Source of the DNA: Hydrogenimonas sp. SS33
GTDB lineage: Bacteria > Campylobacterota > Campylobacteria > Campylobacterales > Hydrogenimonadaceae
Direction: 5' to 3'
Length of the DNA stretch: 64,000 bases
Assembly: GCF_040436365.1 (NCBI RefSeq)
Contig: NZ_AP026369.1
Coordinates: forward strand, 1,241,501 to 1,305,500
Shown here: positions 36,035 to 43,991 of the stretch, in pieces
How the letters are laid out: every line of letters starts with the position of its first letter
How positions within the stretch are numbered: the first letter of the stretch is position 1
The notes under the pieces: generated by a model
Database searches by the model: none
The model's input: the letters and a program-made list of their open reading frames with translations, nothing else
What the model was told of the DNA's origin: nothing
Program-made: the position numbers and the translations under genes

Positions 36035-37327
36035 ATGAACGAAAAGAAAAAAGCGTCACAAAACGAACCTCAGGTTGTCATCCCCTACGGCTACATGCCC
36101 TATTGCCAGCCGGAAGAGGATGAAATCGATCTGAGGGAGTTGTGGAACATCATCAAAAAAAGAAAAAAAACGGTGTGGTGGACTACGGGAGTGGTTTTTC
36201 TGGCCGCTTTGGTCTATATTTTGTTCGCCACTGCCCAATATGAAGCCAAGGCTACGCTGAAAATAGGGAGTCAGCTCGTCAAAATGGAAGACGGTTCCAT
36301 GCAAGTCATTCCCTTCGATGGCGCGATCAACCTGAAAAATTATGTCGATGTCAAATACGACACCACCGGCAAGTACAGGGAAAAAAACCAGACCGACTAC
36401 ATCGACAACGTGTCGGTCCCCAAGAAGTCCAATCTTTTCATCAACATCTCTGCCCTGGGCAGAAACAACAAAGAAGCTGTCGAAACCCTTTCCGTGGCAC
36501 TAAACGATATTTTGGAAAAACATCGCCAGTACTACAATTCTATACGCGAGCGGCGGAAGGATGAGATAGAGACGAAAAAGGAGCAGATCGCCTACTATCT
36601 GAAAAATGAGTTGCCGAAACTCAAAAAAAACCTCGACCTCGTCAAAAGCGTGGAACTGAAGAAGATCAATGAAAAAATCAATCTACTCAAAAGCATCGAT
36701 ATCAAAAAAGTCGAAAACCGGATCAATTTTCTTCTCAACCAGAGAATCCCGGCCCTTAAGGAAAAAATCAAAGCTTCACGGACCGAAATAGACAACAAGA
36801 AAAAATCGATAGAGCGTATGATGTCCCGTTTGAACGACGCGGCGAAAAACGATCCGGCACTGGCGACCATGACAGCCATGCAGATTGCGAATCTGCAAAA
36901 CGACATTTCCAGGCTGAAACTGCGCATCATCGATTATGAGTCGGAAATCAGGAAGATAGAAGAGGAGATCATCCCCTCTTTGAAAAACGAAAAAGTGCGG
37001 CTGATAAAGCAGAGGCTGACCGATCTCGAAGCGGAAAAGAGGCGCATCCTGGAAGTCAGGATTCCGGAAATCGAAGCGAAGATCGAAAAACTTCCAAAGA
37101 TGATCATCCCCAATCTCAGAAACGAGATCAAGCAGACGGAACTCTCGATGAAACCGCCCTACCTGGTCATGACTTCGATCGTGGGCCATATCTACACCCA
37201 CGACTATCCCGTCAAACCAAAGAAGAAACTGGTGCTCGCCGTCGCATTGATCACCGGACTGATGCTGGGACTATTTTTGGCTTTTTTCAAAGAGTTTCTA
37301 AGCAAAGAACCCGAACATGTCTCCTAA
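36035..37327 (+). CDS. Wzz-like polysaccharide chain-length determinant
   Basis: This 430-aa protein has two membrane helices, [18 protein letters not shown] near residue 45 and [20 protein letters not shown] at the end. The latter is preceded by the Pro-rich YPVKPKKK typical of PCP proteins. Between them lies a long periplasmic coiled coil. It contains a recurring I-P-x-L/I-x-x-x-I phrase ([45 protein letters not shown]). ATG 36035 with GGAGA upstream is preferred over in-frame codons at 35993 that lie inside the previous gene. It would control O-antigen length with Wzy. Confidence 0.85.
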   Translation: MNEKKKASQNEPQVVIPYGYMPYCQPEEDEIDLRELWNIIKKRKKTVWWTTGVVFLAALVYILFATAQYEAKATLKIGSQLVKMEDGSMQVIPFDGAINLKNYVDVKYDTTGKYREKNQTDYIDNVSVPKKSNLFINISALGRNNKEAVETLSVALNDILEKHRQYYNSIRERRKDEIETKKEQIAYYLKNELPKLKKNLDLVKSVELKKINEKINLLKSIDIKKVENRINFLLNQRIPALKEKIKASRTEIDNKKKSIERMMSRLNDAAKNDPALATMTAMQIANLQNDISRLKLRIIDYESEIRKIEEEIIPSLKNEKVRLIKQRLTDLEAEKRRILEVRIPEIEAKIEKLPKMIIPNLRNEIKQTELSMKPPYLVMTSIVGHIYTHDYPVKPKKKLVLAVALITGLMLGLFLAFFKEFLSKEPEHVS

Positions 37328-38342
37328 AAAAATCTTCGTAACCGGCGGAGCCGGGTATATCGGTTCCCACACCTGCGTGGAGCTGCTGAATGCAGGCTAT
37401 GACGTGGTTGTCTACGACAACCTCTCCAACGCCAGCGAAGAGGCGCTGCGGCGGGTGGAAGCGATTACGGGCAGGCCCGTTGCCTTCGTCAAAGGCGACA
37501 TACGCAGTGCCGAGGCGCTGGAAGAAGCGATGGAAGGGTGCAAGGCGGTCATCCACTTCGCGGGGCTCAAAGCGGTGGGCGAGTCGGTGGCAAAGCCGCT
37601 AGAGTATTACGACAACAATGTAGGCGGCACCGTCACGCTGCTAAAAACGATGCAGAAACTTGGCATCAAAACCATCGTCTTTAGCTCTTCGGCGACGGTC
37701 TACGGCGACCCGGACTTTCTGCCGCTTACCGAAGAGCATCCTTTGCGGGCCACCAACCCCTACGGCCGGACCAAGCTGATGATCGAAGAGATTCTACGGG
37801 ATCTTTTCGTCTCCGATCCTTCCTGGCGTATCAGTATTCTGCGCTATTTCAACCCGGTGGGTGCGCATGAAAGCGGGCTGATAGGCGAAGACCCGCAGGA
37901 CATTCCCAACAACCTGATGCCCTTCGTCTCCCAGGTGGCGGTGGGACGGCGCGACCATCTCAATGTCTTCGGCGGCGACTACCCGACCCACGACGGGACG
38001 GGCGTGCGCGACTACATCCACGTCGTAGACCTGGCCAAAGGGCACCTGGCGGCCCTGAAAGCGCTGGAGAGGGGGCCTCAGTGCGAAGCCGTCAACCTGG
38101 GCACCGGAGAGGGGTACAGCGTGCTCGATGTGGTAAAGGCCTTCGAAGAGGCTTCCGGAAAAAAGGTTCCTTACCAGATCGTCGACCGCCGGCCCGGCGA
38201 CATTGCCGCCTGCTACGCCGACCCGGCCAAGGCGAAGGAGATGCTCGGCTGGGAAGCGAAGTACGACATGCGAAAAATGTGTGAAGATACATGGCGGTGG
38301 CAGTCGAAGAATCCGAACGGATACGAGAGTAGTGAACAGTGA
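37317..38342 (+). CDS. galE: UDP-glucose 4-epimerase
   Basis: This 341-aa extended SDR starts at ATG 37317, overlapping the wzz-like stop by 11 bp. It has the NAD site [19 protein letters not shown], the catalytic FSSSATVYG with [11 protein letters not shown] (Y-x3-K), and [11 protein letters not shown]. It interconverts UDP-Glc and UDP-Gal, supplying the initiating transferase. Its last codons (SSEQ) and the TGA lie in a heptad array (38331-38372), so the C-terminus is repeat-derived. The body is normal length. Confidence 0.95.
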   Translation: MSPKKIFVTGGAGYIGSHTCVELLNAGYDVVVYDNLSNASEEALRRVEAITGRPVAFVKGDIRSAEALEEAMEGCKAVIHFAGLKAVGESVAKPLEYYDNNVGGTVTLLKTMQKLGIKTIVFSSSATVYGDPDFLPLTEEHPLRATNPYGRTKLMIEEILRDLFVSDPSWRISILRYFNPVGAHESGLIGEDPQDIPNNLMPFVSQVAVGRRDHLNVFGGDYPTHDGTGVRDYIHVVDLAKGHLAALKALERGPQCEAVNLGTGEGYSVLDVVKAFEEASGKKVPYQIVDRRPGDIAACYADPAKAKEMLGWEAKYDMRKMCEDTWRWQSKNPNGYESSEQ

Positions 38343-38372
38343 ACGGGAATCGGGAATCGGGAATCGGGAATA
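38331..38372. repeat. Heptad array at the galE stop (6 units)
   Basis: Six tandem 7-mers are present: AGTGAAC twice, GGGAATC three times and GGGAATA. The galE stop codon is inside the array. Two unit types found separately elsewhere (AGTGAAC at 47562, GATTCCC at 52474) are joined here. Confidence 0.88.
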
Positions 38373-38418
38373 GAATGTACGATTTGACGAAGATTGTCAA
38401 TGGCGAAAAAGGAGAAGT

Positions 38419-38799
38419 TTGAGCTTCTATCTGCTTTTGCTGCTTGGGTGCGAGATATTCGAAAGCTGGTGGCAGCATGCGCCCACACTGGGAGGCGTGC
38501 TCAAAAACTTGGCCCGCTGGTTTCATACCAACATCTTTCTGCTCTTTCTGATGCACCCCTCTTTCTGGCTGGTGCTCTTTATCTTTCTGCACAACGGCAT
38601 GCGGGGAACGCTGCTGAGCCTGATACTGGTCATGAAAGGAAGCGACATCGCTTTCAAGCTCTGGCTGGTGCAAAAGAGCGACCGCGGCGAGCTCTCTCCC
38701 GACTTTCAGGCCATGCTCTCCATGCCCTTGGCGCCCTGGATGCCGTGGGTCAATGTGGTATTCTACCCCGCCCTGTTGGCGCTGGCGCTGCAAAATTGA
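38419..38799 (+). CDS. Small polytopic membrane protein, unknown function
   Basis: This 126-aa protein starts at TTG 38419 with AAGGAG five bases upstream. It has three or four hydrophobic segments (MSFYLLLLLGCEIF, IFLLFLMHPSFWLVLFIFL, LLSLILVMKGSDIAFKLWLV and the C-terminal VNVVFYPALLALAL). Charged connectors contain QKSDRGELSPDFQ. I do not recognise the family. It follows galE and precedes a toxin-antitoxin promoter, so it may be the last member of the O-antigen operon or an independent gene. Confidence 0.65.
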   Translation: MSFYLLLLLGCEIFESWWQHAPTLGGVLKNLARWFHTNIFLLFLMHPSFWLVLFIFLHNGMRGTLLSLILVMKGSDIAFKLWLVQKSDRGELSPDFQAMLSMPLAPWMPWVNVVFYPALLALALQN

Positions 38800-38805
38800 T
38801 ACAAT
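38776..38805 (+). promoter_or_regulatory. Sigma-70-type promoter for the MntA/HepT pair
   Basis: TTGGCG (38776-38781) and TACAAT (38800-38805) are separated by 18 bp and end just before ATG 38812. The promoter overlaps the 3' end of the preceding membrane-protein gene, so any 5' leader would be very short. Confidence 0.55.
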
Positions 38806-38811
38806 CATTCC

Positions 38812-39198
38812 ATGATCAACGACAAAAGCCGTTCCTACGGAAAGACAAAAAGAGTGGATATTGAAACTCTCAGACGCTGTTTTCAAAATCCCGCTCTTGC
38901 GAACGTAACGTATGCCGCACTGTTTGGATCGAGAGCCGAGGGTAATGGCCGTCCACAAAGCGATTATGACATTGCCGTCTATGGTGATGACAAACACTTC
39001 GGCAAATGGGGCATGCAGGCGGAAGTATGGGGCATTCTGAGCAACTTGTGCGGCGTTGACGACTGTGACCTGGATATCGTGGACCTTGCAGCCGCTCCCC
39101 GCTCCCTGCTGGAAAGCATCGCAAAAAAACATATCCTACTGAAAGGAGATTCCCATGGGTTTTCAGAGCTACTTGGAAAGCTCGCGGCAGGTCGCTGA
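38812..39198 (+). CDS. mntA: MntA-type nucleotidyltransferase antitoxin
   Basis: This 128-aa protein has the pol-beta motif ALFGSRAEGNGRPQSDYDIAV (GS-x10-D-x-D) near residues 37-57 and a third acidic position in DCDLDIVDL. MntA antitoxins neutralise HepT by adding AMP residues to a tyrosine near its active site. The gene overlaps the HepT-like gene by 44 bp, the usual tight coupling of type VII pairs. It has its own promoter at 38776. Confidence in the pair is high. Confidence 0.87.
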   Translation: MINDKSRSYGKTKRVDIETLRRCFQNPALANVTYAALFGSRAEGNGRPQSDYDIAVYGDDKHFGKWGMQAEVWGILSNLCGVDDCDLDIVDLAAAPRSLLESIAKKHILLKGDSHGFSELLGKLAAGR

Positions 39199-39598
39199 AA
39201 CCGAAAAGAAGATTCTCGACCAGCTGGCGGAAAAAGAGGTCCTCACCCCCATCGAAATACGCGCCGCCAAAAGCTCTTTTCAAACCCTCATCGAAAACTG
39301 CATCGGCAAAGCAAAACGCATTCTCAAACATTACAACTGCCCTACCGTCCCCCGTACCGGGAGGGATGCCGTTATCTTTCTGTATGAAATGGGGCTTATC
39401 GATGAAGAGCTTTACCGGCAACTCTACGGCGCCATTGGTTTCAGAAACGCCATGATTCATGATTATCTCAATTTCAAAGAGTCCGTATTGCTCGAACTGC
39501 TTCATCAAAAATCCTACCTTCGACTCTACGATTTTCTTCTCTGGGAACCCCGTTTCACCGACATTCAACGTAAACGTATAGAAAATTATCTTTTATGA
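39155..39598 (+). CDS. hepT: HepT-type HEPN ribonuclease toxin
   Basis: This 147-aa alpha-helical HEPN protein has the R-x4-H-x-Y motif in FRNAMIHDYLNF near residues 107-118. The Arg and His are the RNase catalytic pair and the Tyr is the usual AMPylation site. GGAG precedes ATG 39155. The stop codon TGA (39596-39598) forms part of the target duplication TATGA of the MITE that follows immediately, so the element inserted exactly at the gene end without changing the protein. Confidence 0.87.
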   Translation: MGFQSYLESSRQVAETEKKILDQLAEKEVLTPIEIRAAKSSFQTLIENCIGKAKRILKHYNCPTVPRTGRDAVIFLYEMGLIDEELYRQLYGAIGFRNAMIHDYLNFKESVLLELLHQKSYLRLYDFLLWEPRFTDIQRKRIENYLL

Positions 39599-39869
39599 AC
39601 TGATGTTACGCAGTATATACCATCCTCCGCGGTATCAGCGTCGTGGGAGCACAAGACGCGGCGGCGAGGCGTAGCCTTAGCTACGCCGATGTCGTCGCAA
39701 CGCCGTGATCGTGTGGCGATGGTGCCGCCCCTTCGGGGTCCAACGATAACGCACACGCTGACATCGTTGAAAAGAACCGAACGTAGCTTCGGCTACGCCC
39801 GAACCTTTTCGCCTCGCATCGTATGCGTTCTCGTTGGACGGATGATGGTATATACTGCGTAACATCAGT
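39599..39869. mobile_element. MITE-like element, family 2 (271 bp)
   Basis: Long terminal inverted repeats (over 26 bp perfect) begin ACTGATGTTACGCAGTATAT. The 5-bp direct repeat TATGA flanks both ends (39594-39598 and 39870-39874). There is no transposase. The element contains two CGTAGC-N4-GCTACG hairpins (39670-39685 and 39782-39797), as in family 1, although the termini are unrelated. It lies between the HepT stop and the rho promoter. Confidence 0.9.
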
Positions 39870-40001
39870 TATGAAGCGATTGACAAATCTGCCGTGAAAT
39901 TGATACAATACCCCATCATCTGACAATCATACCGTGCATCTGCACGCTTCATTACCTGCCAGAATTCTGCAAAAACCGAATTTTTCAACAAAGAAGGAAT
40001 T
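39870..40001 (+). other. rho promoter and leader region
   Basis: This stretch holds a 5' leader of about 90 nt after the rho promoter and ends with AAGAAGGAATT before ATG 40002. The leader has no clear hairpin-plus-T-run. Autoregulation of rho through its leader is known in other bacteria but is not demonstrable here. Confidence 0.4.
39880..39909 (+). promoter_or_regulatory. Sigma-70 promoter of rho
   Basis: A consensus TTGACA (39880-39885) and TACAAT (39904-39909) are separated by 18 bp and lie about 11 bp downstream of the MITE end. The insertion left the promoter intact but replaced everything upstream. Confidence 0.7.
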
Positions 40002-41327
40002 ATGAGCGAAAACTCATCCCGTAACAACGGACAGCAAGCGTCCAAAACCCGTACCCATATTCCCGTCGAAGGGTACAAAATCGAGGATCTGAGGCAAAAG
40101 AGCCTCGAAGAGCTCCTTAGCATCGCCAAAGAGCTGGGTGTCGAAAACCCCAACGAACTCAAACGCCAGGATCTGATGTTCGAGATTCTCAAATCCCAGG
40201 TCAGCAAGGGCGGTTACATTCTTTTTACCGGAATTTTGGAAATCACCAACGAAGGGTACGGCTTCCTGCGAGCGATGGACGGCAACTTCTCCAACTCCAG
40301 CAACGACGCCTACGTCTCCAGCACCCAGATTCGCAAATTCGCCCTGCGAAGCGGCGACGTGGTGACGGGGCAGGTGCGCCCGCCCAAGGAGCAGGAGCGC
40401 TACTACGCCCTGCTGAAGATCGAAGCCGTCAACTACATGCCGGTGGCCGAGAGCAAAAACCGGCCGCTTTTTGATAACCTCACCCCGCTCTACCCCCAGG
40501 AGCGGCTGAAACTCGAATACAACCCCACCCGCCTCACCGGACGGGTACTCGACCTCTTCACCCCCGTCGGCAAGGGGCAGCGGGGGCTCATCGTCGCGCC
40601 GCCCAGGAGCGGTAAGACGGAGCTGATGAAAGAGCTGGCCCACGGCATTACCCACAACCACCCGGAGGTGGAGCTCATCGTCCTGCTGGTCGACGAGCGC
40701 CCCGAAGAGGTGACCGACATGGAGCGTAGCGTCAGGGGCGAAGTCTACAGCTCCACCTTTGACCTTCCGGCACAAAACCACGTCCGCGTCGCGGAACTGG
40801 TCATCGAGAAGGCCAAACGCCGGGTGGAACTGGGCAAGGATGTGGTCATCCTCCTGGACTCCATCACCCGCCTGGCCCGCGCCTACAACACCGTCACCCC
40901 CAGTTCGGGCAAGGTCCTCTCCGGCGGGGTCGACGCCAATGCCCTGCACAAGCCCAAGCGCTTCTTCGGCGCGGCGCGCAATATCGAAAACGGCGGCAGC
41001 CTCACCATCATCGCCACCGCCCTGGTGGATACGGGAAGCCGCATGGACGAAGTAATCTTCGAAGAGTTCAAGGGAACCGGCAACAGCGAAATCGTTCTCA
41101 GCCGCAATATCGCCGACCGCCGCATCTATCCCGCCATCGACGTCATCAAGTCCGGTACCCGCAAAGAGGAACTGCTGACCGACCCCAACACCCTCCCCAA
41201 AATCTGGGCCCTGCGCAACGCCATGCAGCAGATGGACGAAGTGGAAGCCCTCAAATTCCTCTACTCCAAAATGCTCAAAACCAAGAACAACGAAGAGTTC
41301 CTCAGCATCATGAACGAAGGGGCGTGA
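40002..41327 (+). CDS. rho: Transcription termination factor Rho
   Basis: This 441-aa hexameric RNA helicase has an N-terminal Rho-N helical domain (residues about 25-65) and an RNA-binding cold-shock-like domain with [21 protein letters not shown]. The ATPase has [17 protein letters not shown] (Walker A, around residue 200), [26 protein letters not shown] and the Q/R-loop region. The start ATG has AAGGA upstream. In C. jejuni rho precedes dnaX directly. Here a TA module and a MITE separate them. Confidence 0.97.
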   Translation: MSENSSRNNGQQASKTRTHIPVEGYKIEDLRQKSLEELLSIAKELGVENPNELKRQDLMFEILKSQVSKGGYILFTGILEITNEGYGFLRAMDGNFSNSSNDAYVSSTQIRKFALRSGDVVTGQVRPPKEQERYYALLKIEAVNYMPVAESKNRPLFDNLTPLYPQERLKLEYNPTRLTGRVLDLFTPVGKGQRGLIVAPPRSGKTELMKELAHGITHNHPEVELIVLLVDERPEEVTDMERSVRGEVYSSTFDLPAQNHVRVAELVIEKAKRRVELGKDVVILLDSITRLARAYNTVTPSSGKVLSGGVDANALHKPKRFFGAARNIENGGSLTIIATALVDTGSRMDEVIFEEFKGTGNSEIVLSRNIADRRIYPAIDVIKSGTRKEELLTDPNTLPKIWALRNAMQQMDEVEALKFLYSKMLKTKNNEEFLSIMNEGA

Positions 41328-41348
41328 CCCGGGCAATGCCCGGGTCAC
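41324..41348 (+). other. Perfect hairpin at the rho stop codon
   Basis: Eleven-base arms GTGACCCGGGC / GCCCGGGTCAC with a 3-nt loop contain the rho TGA. No T-run follows, so it is not a canonical intrinsic terminator. It may stabilise the rho mRNA 3' end or block readthrough into the TA operon. Confidence 0.5.
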
Positions 41349-41362
41349 GCAGGTCATCCGGA

Positions 41363-41391
41363 TTGACAGCCGCGCTGACCTTTGTTATACT
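41363..41391 (+). promoter_or_regulatory. Promoter of the RelBE/ParE-type module
   Basis: TTGACA (41363-41368), 17 bp, then TATACT (41386-41391). The -10 box abuts the operator palindrome at 41391-41410, so repressor binding would block RNA polymerase. Confidence 0.75.
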
Positions 41392-41410
41392 TGTATGACA
41401 TATCATACAA
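41391..41410. promoter_or_regulatory. Palindromic operator of the TA module
   Basis: TTGTATGACATATCATACAA: 8-bp arms (TTGTATGA/TCATACAA) around 4 bp, located between the -10 box and the RBS. This is a typical autoregulatory site for a ribbon-helix-helix antitoxin, presumably the product of the next gene. Confidence 0.7.
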
Positions 41411-41420
41411 GGAGAAGAGG

Positions 41421-41630
41421 ATGCTTTCGGTCAGATTGAACGAAGAGATGGAAAAAAAGCTTGAAAAACTGGCGAAAAGCACCAAACGTCCCAAAAGTTT
41501 TTTCGTCAGAGAGGCACTGGAAAATTATCTGGATGACATGATCGACTATTACGAAGCGATGCAACGAAAAAACGATCCCCACCGTGAATTGATCACGATG
41601 GAAGAGATGGAAAAAGCACTCGGACTCTGA
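41421..41630 (+). CDS. Ribbon-helix-helix antitoxin (RelB/CopG type)
   Basis: This 69-aa protein starts at ATG 41421 with AAGGAGAAGAGG upstream. An in-frame TTG at 41382 would lie inside the promoter and is rejected. MLSVRLNEEMEKKLEKLAK is the RHH beta-strand plus helix. RPKSFFVREALENYLDDM is the second helix. The acidic tail (ELITMEEMEKAL) would wrap the toxin. It ends 4 bp before the toxin gene. It is expected to repress its own promoter through the palindrome at 41391. Confidence 0.88.
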   Translation: MLSVRLNEEMEKKLEKLAKSTKRPKSFFVREALENYLDDMIDYYEAMQRKNDPHRELITMEEMEKALGL

Positions 41631-41634
41631 GACG

Positions 41635-41889
41635 GTGGATTACCGTATTCTTTTTGATAAAAAGGCCGAAAAAGATCTGAAAAAGATCGATAAAGTATGG
41701 CAAAAGAAAATTTTGCAATCCGTCAGGGAAGCCATCGCCAAAGAGCCTTACCGTGGAAAACGGCTGCTGGGAAACTGGTCCCCTTTTTTCCGTTGGAGAG
41801 TCGGAGACTACAGAATCATCTACGATATAGACGACACCACCGTTACCATAGAGGTCATCCGCATCCGGCATCGAAAAGAAGTTTATTAG
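41635..41889 (+). CDS. RelE/ParE-family toxin
   Basis: This 84-aa protein starts at GTG 41635. DYRILFDKKAEKDLKKID, KRLLGNWSPFFRWRVGDYRI and VIRIRHRKEVY follow the RelE/ParE fold. The basic C-terminus with R-x-R-H-R-x-x-V-Y fits RelE-like mRNA cleavage more than ParE gyrase inhibition, though the two are hard to separate. The TAG stop (41887-41889) is the first triplet of MITE copy B, so the element terminates the gene. Confidence 0.88.
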   Translation: MDYRILFDKKAEKDLKKIDKVWQKKILQSVREAIAKEPYRGKRLLGNWSPFFRWRVGDYRIIYDIDDTTVTIEVIRIRHRKEVY

Positions 41890-42157
41890 ACTTCTTGCAA
41901 AACTATACGCAGATATGAGAGGCATAAAAAGGGGTAAGATCGTGAAAAACAAATTTTTCGGCGTAGCCAAAGCTACGTTGAAAACATTTTTTTATGCGAG
42001 ATTGCCCCTTTCTATGCCTCCCGTAGGGCAAAAAGATAAACCGATTGACTCTGCGTTAGAAACCTCCTACGTAGCTTCGGCTACGCTTGGGAACATCTGC
42101 CTTGATTGAATCGTTTCTCTTTTTGCTCATACTGTGTATAGCTTTGCAAGAAGTCTA
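41887..42157. mobile_element. MITE-like element, family 1, copy B (271 bp)
   Basis: Near-identical to copy A at 21731 but in the opposite orientation. It begins TAGACTTCTTGCAAAACTAT and ends with the inverted form. Hairpins CGTAGC-N4-GCTACG are at 41962-41977 and 42070-42085. Flanks again share ATT/TA. It fills almost all of the 321-bp gap between the toxin gene and dnaX, and its first TAG is the toxin stop codon. Confidence 0.88.
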
Positions 42158-42210
42158 TTAGCTCTCCTTTGATAAACTGAACCCATATCATCCGCATAAA
42201 AGAGGTTGTT

Positions 42211-43989
42211 TTGTCACAGGCGCTCGCACTCAAATACCGGCCCCGTCGTTTCGAAGATCTCATCGGCCAGGATTCCGTCTCCCAGACGCTGGCGATGGCA
42301 CTCGACCAGAACCGGCTGGGGCATGCCTATCTCTTTTCCGGCCTGCGGGGGAGCGGAAAGACCTCCACCGCCCGCATCTTCTCCAAAGCGCTGCTCTGCG
42401 AGCACGGCCCGACGTCCAAACCCTGCGACGTCTGCGAGCAGTGCACCATGGCCAACGAGGGGCGGCATATCGACATCATCGAAATGGACGCCGCATCCAG
42501 CCGTAAAATCGACGATATCCGCGACCTCATCGAGCATACCAAGTACAAACCCTCCATCGGGCGCTACAAGGTCTTCATTATCGACGAAGTGCATATGCTC
42601 ACCAAAGAGGCCTTCAACGCACTGCTCAAAACCCTGGAAGAGCCGCCGGAGTTCGTGAAGTTCATCCTGGCCACCACCGACCCGCTCAAGCTGCCGGCGA
42701 CGATTCTGAGCCGCACCCAGCACTTCAGGTTCAAAAAGATCGCCAGACCGCTGGTCGTCAAGCATCTTGAATATATTCTCAACACGGAAGGCATCGGTTT
42801 CGAGCCCGAAGCCCTGGAGATTCTCGCCAGAAGCGGCAGCGGGTCTCTGCGCGACACCCTGACTCTGCTGGACCAGGCCATCGTCTACTCCAAAAACCAT
42901 GTGGATGTCGCCACCGTCACCCGCATGCTGGGCATCATCGACCCCGAATTTCTCGAAACCCTTTTCGGCGCCGTACTGCAACGCGACGAAGCGGCCCTGC
43001 GGGAGCATCTCAAAACGCTGGAAAACTACGAGGCGGAGATGGTCATCGACGAAATGAGCCTCTTTCTCAAAGAGAAACTCCTCAAAAACGACCCCGCCTA
43101 CTCCCCCATGCTTCTGGAGCGTTTCTACCGCATCCTCGCCGACGCCAAACCGCTGCTGGCCATGGGGAGCGACGGCGATTTCGTCCTCTCCCTGACCCTT
43201 TTCAAACTCGTCGAAGCCATGAATATCAAAGAGATCGACGAGATGATCGAAATGCTCGAGGAGGAGCTTTCTTGCGGCAGACGGGAAACGGGAATTAGTA
43301 AACGGAAAACAGTGAACAGTGAACGGAAAACGGAAGTAACGGCAGGAGCCGAAATACAAAGAGGCAACACCCAGAAACCGGCAGAACCGAATCGGGATCG
43401 AACGTCAAACGACCGTGACAGCTCCGTTCCCGATTCCCGACCTCCGATTCCCGACAACACCCTCCGCTTCAAAAAACTGATCGAAAAACTCTACGACCGC
43501 AACGCCGAATTGGGCCGGGCCTTCGAGGAGAGCATCGAATTCGTCAGTTTCGACGGCGGCGTCCTCTCCTGGGCAAGCCATGCCCAGGGGAGCAACAGGG
43601 AATTGCTCAAAACCCATTTCGGCATCGTCCGCCACTTCGTCCAGGAAGTCTTCGGCATCGGGACCAAGATCCAGTTGGTCAAGTCGGACAACCCGCCGTC
43701 AAACCAAGCCTCCGCCGCCGACGGGAGCCTCCGGGAGGAGAAGGCGGAAAAAGAGGAAGAAACAGCGCCCTCCGGCGAAGCACCGCTGCCCGACGCCAAT
43801 GCGGCGACCCACACCGCCTCCATGGTGGAGGATGTCGACTGCAACAACGAAAGCTGCATCAGCGGCCACTGCAGCGAACCGCCCCAGGCCAGGGAGATCG
43901 ACAGAGCCGAGATTCTCAACGACCCCATGGTCCAAAAGGCCAAAGAGCTCTTCGGCGCCAAAAAGATCGTCATTCGCAACAAGGTGTGA
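42211..43989 (+). CDS. dnaX: DNA polymerase III subunits gamma/tau
   Basis: This 592-aa clamp-loader ATPase starts at TTG 42211 (SQALALKYRPRRFEDLIGQ), with AGAGG 5 bp upstream. It has Walker A GLRGSGKTS (residues 44-52), a zinc module with C-x8-C-x2-C-x2-C, DEVHML and the SRTQHF sensor. The collar domain follows. Residues about 357-415, between the collar and the C-terminal domain, are a low-complexity insertion built from two inverted heptad arrays (43281-43336 and 43426-43453). No A-rich slippery site for tau/gamma frameshifting was seen. Function is essential, so the insertion must be tolerated. Confidence 0.95.
   Translation: MSQALALKYRPRRFEDLIGQDSVSQTLAMALDQNRLGHAYLFSGLRGSGKTSTARIFSKALLCEHGPTSKPCDVCEQCTMANEGRHIDIIEMDAASSRKIDDIRDLIEHTKYKPSIGRYKVFIIDEVHMLTKEAFNALLKTLEEPPEFVKFILATTDPLKLPATILSRTQHFRFKKIARPLVVKHLEYILNTEGIGFEPEALEILARSGSGSLRDTLTLLDQAIVYSKNHVDVATVTRMLGIIDPEFLETLFGAVLQRDEAALREHLKTLENYEAEMVIDEMSLFLKEKLLKNDPAYSPMLLERFYRILADAKPLLAMGSDGDFVLSLTLFKLVEAMNIKEIDEMIEMLEEELSCGRRETGISKRKTVNSERKTEVTAGAEIQRGNTQKPAEPNRDRTSNDRDSSVPDSRPPIPDNTLRFKKLIEKLYDRNAELGRAFEESIEFVSFDGGVLSWASHAQGSNRELLKTHFGIVRHFVQEVFGIGTKIQLVKSDNPPSNQASAADGSLREEKAEKEEETAPSGEAPLPDANAATHTASMVEDVDCNNESCISGHCSEPPQAREIDRAEILNDPMVQKAKELFGAKKIVIRNKV
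43281..43336. repeat. Heptad array 1 inside dnaX (8 units)
   Basis: Eight consecutive 7-mers, variants of ACGGGAA, ACGGAAA and ACAGTGA, encode a polar Arg/Lys/Ser stretch in the DnaX linker. Inverted relative to the array at 43426. Confidence 0.85.
43426..43453. repeat. Heptad array 2 inside dnaX (4 units)
   Basis: Four 7-mers: GTTCCCG, ATTCCCG, ACCTCCG, ATTCCCG. The unit is the reverse complement of CGGGAAT, matching the arrays at 38345 and 43281 in inverted sense. In frame with dnaX (encodes SVPDSRPPIPD). Confidence 0.85.
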
Positions 43990-43991
43990 AG

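Noticed and set aside
41324-41348. Terminator after rho
   Set aside because: The hairpin is perfect, but no T-run follows on either strand. Kept only as a structural feature.
42211-43989. Programmed frameshift producing gamma from dnaX
   Set aside because: No A-rich slippery heptamer with a following stem-loop and early stop was found near the collar/linker border.
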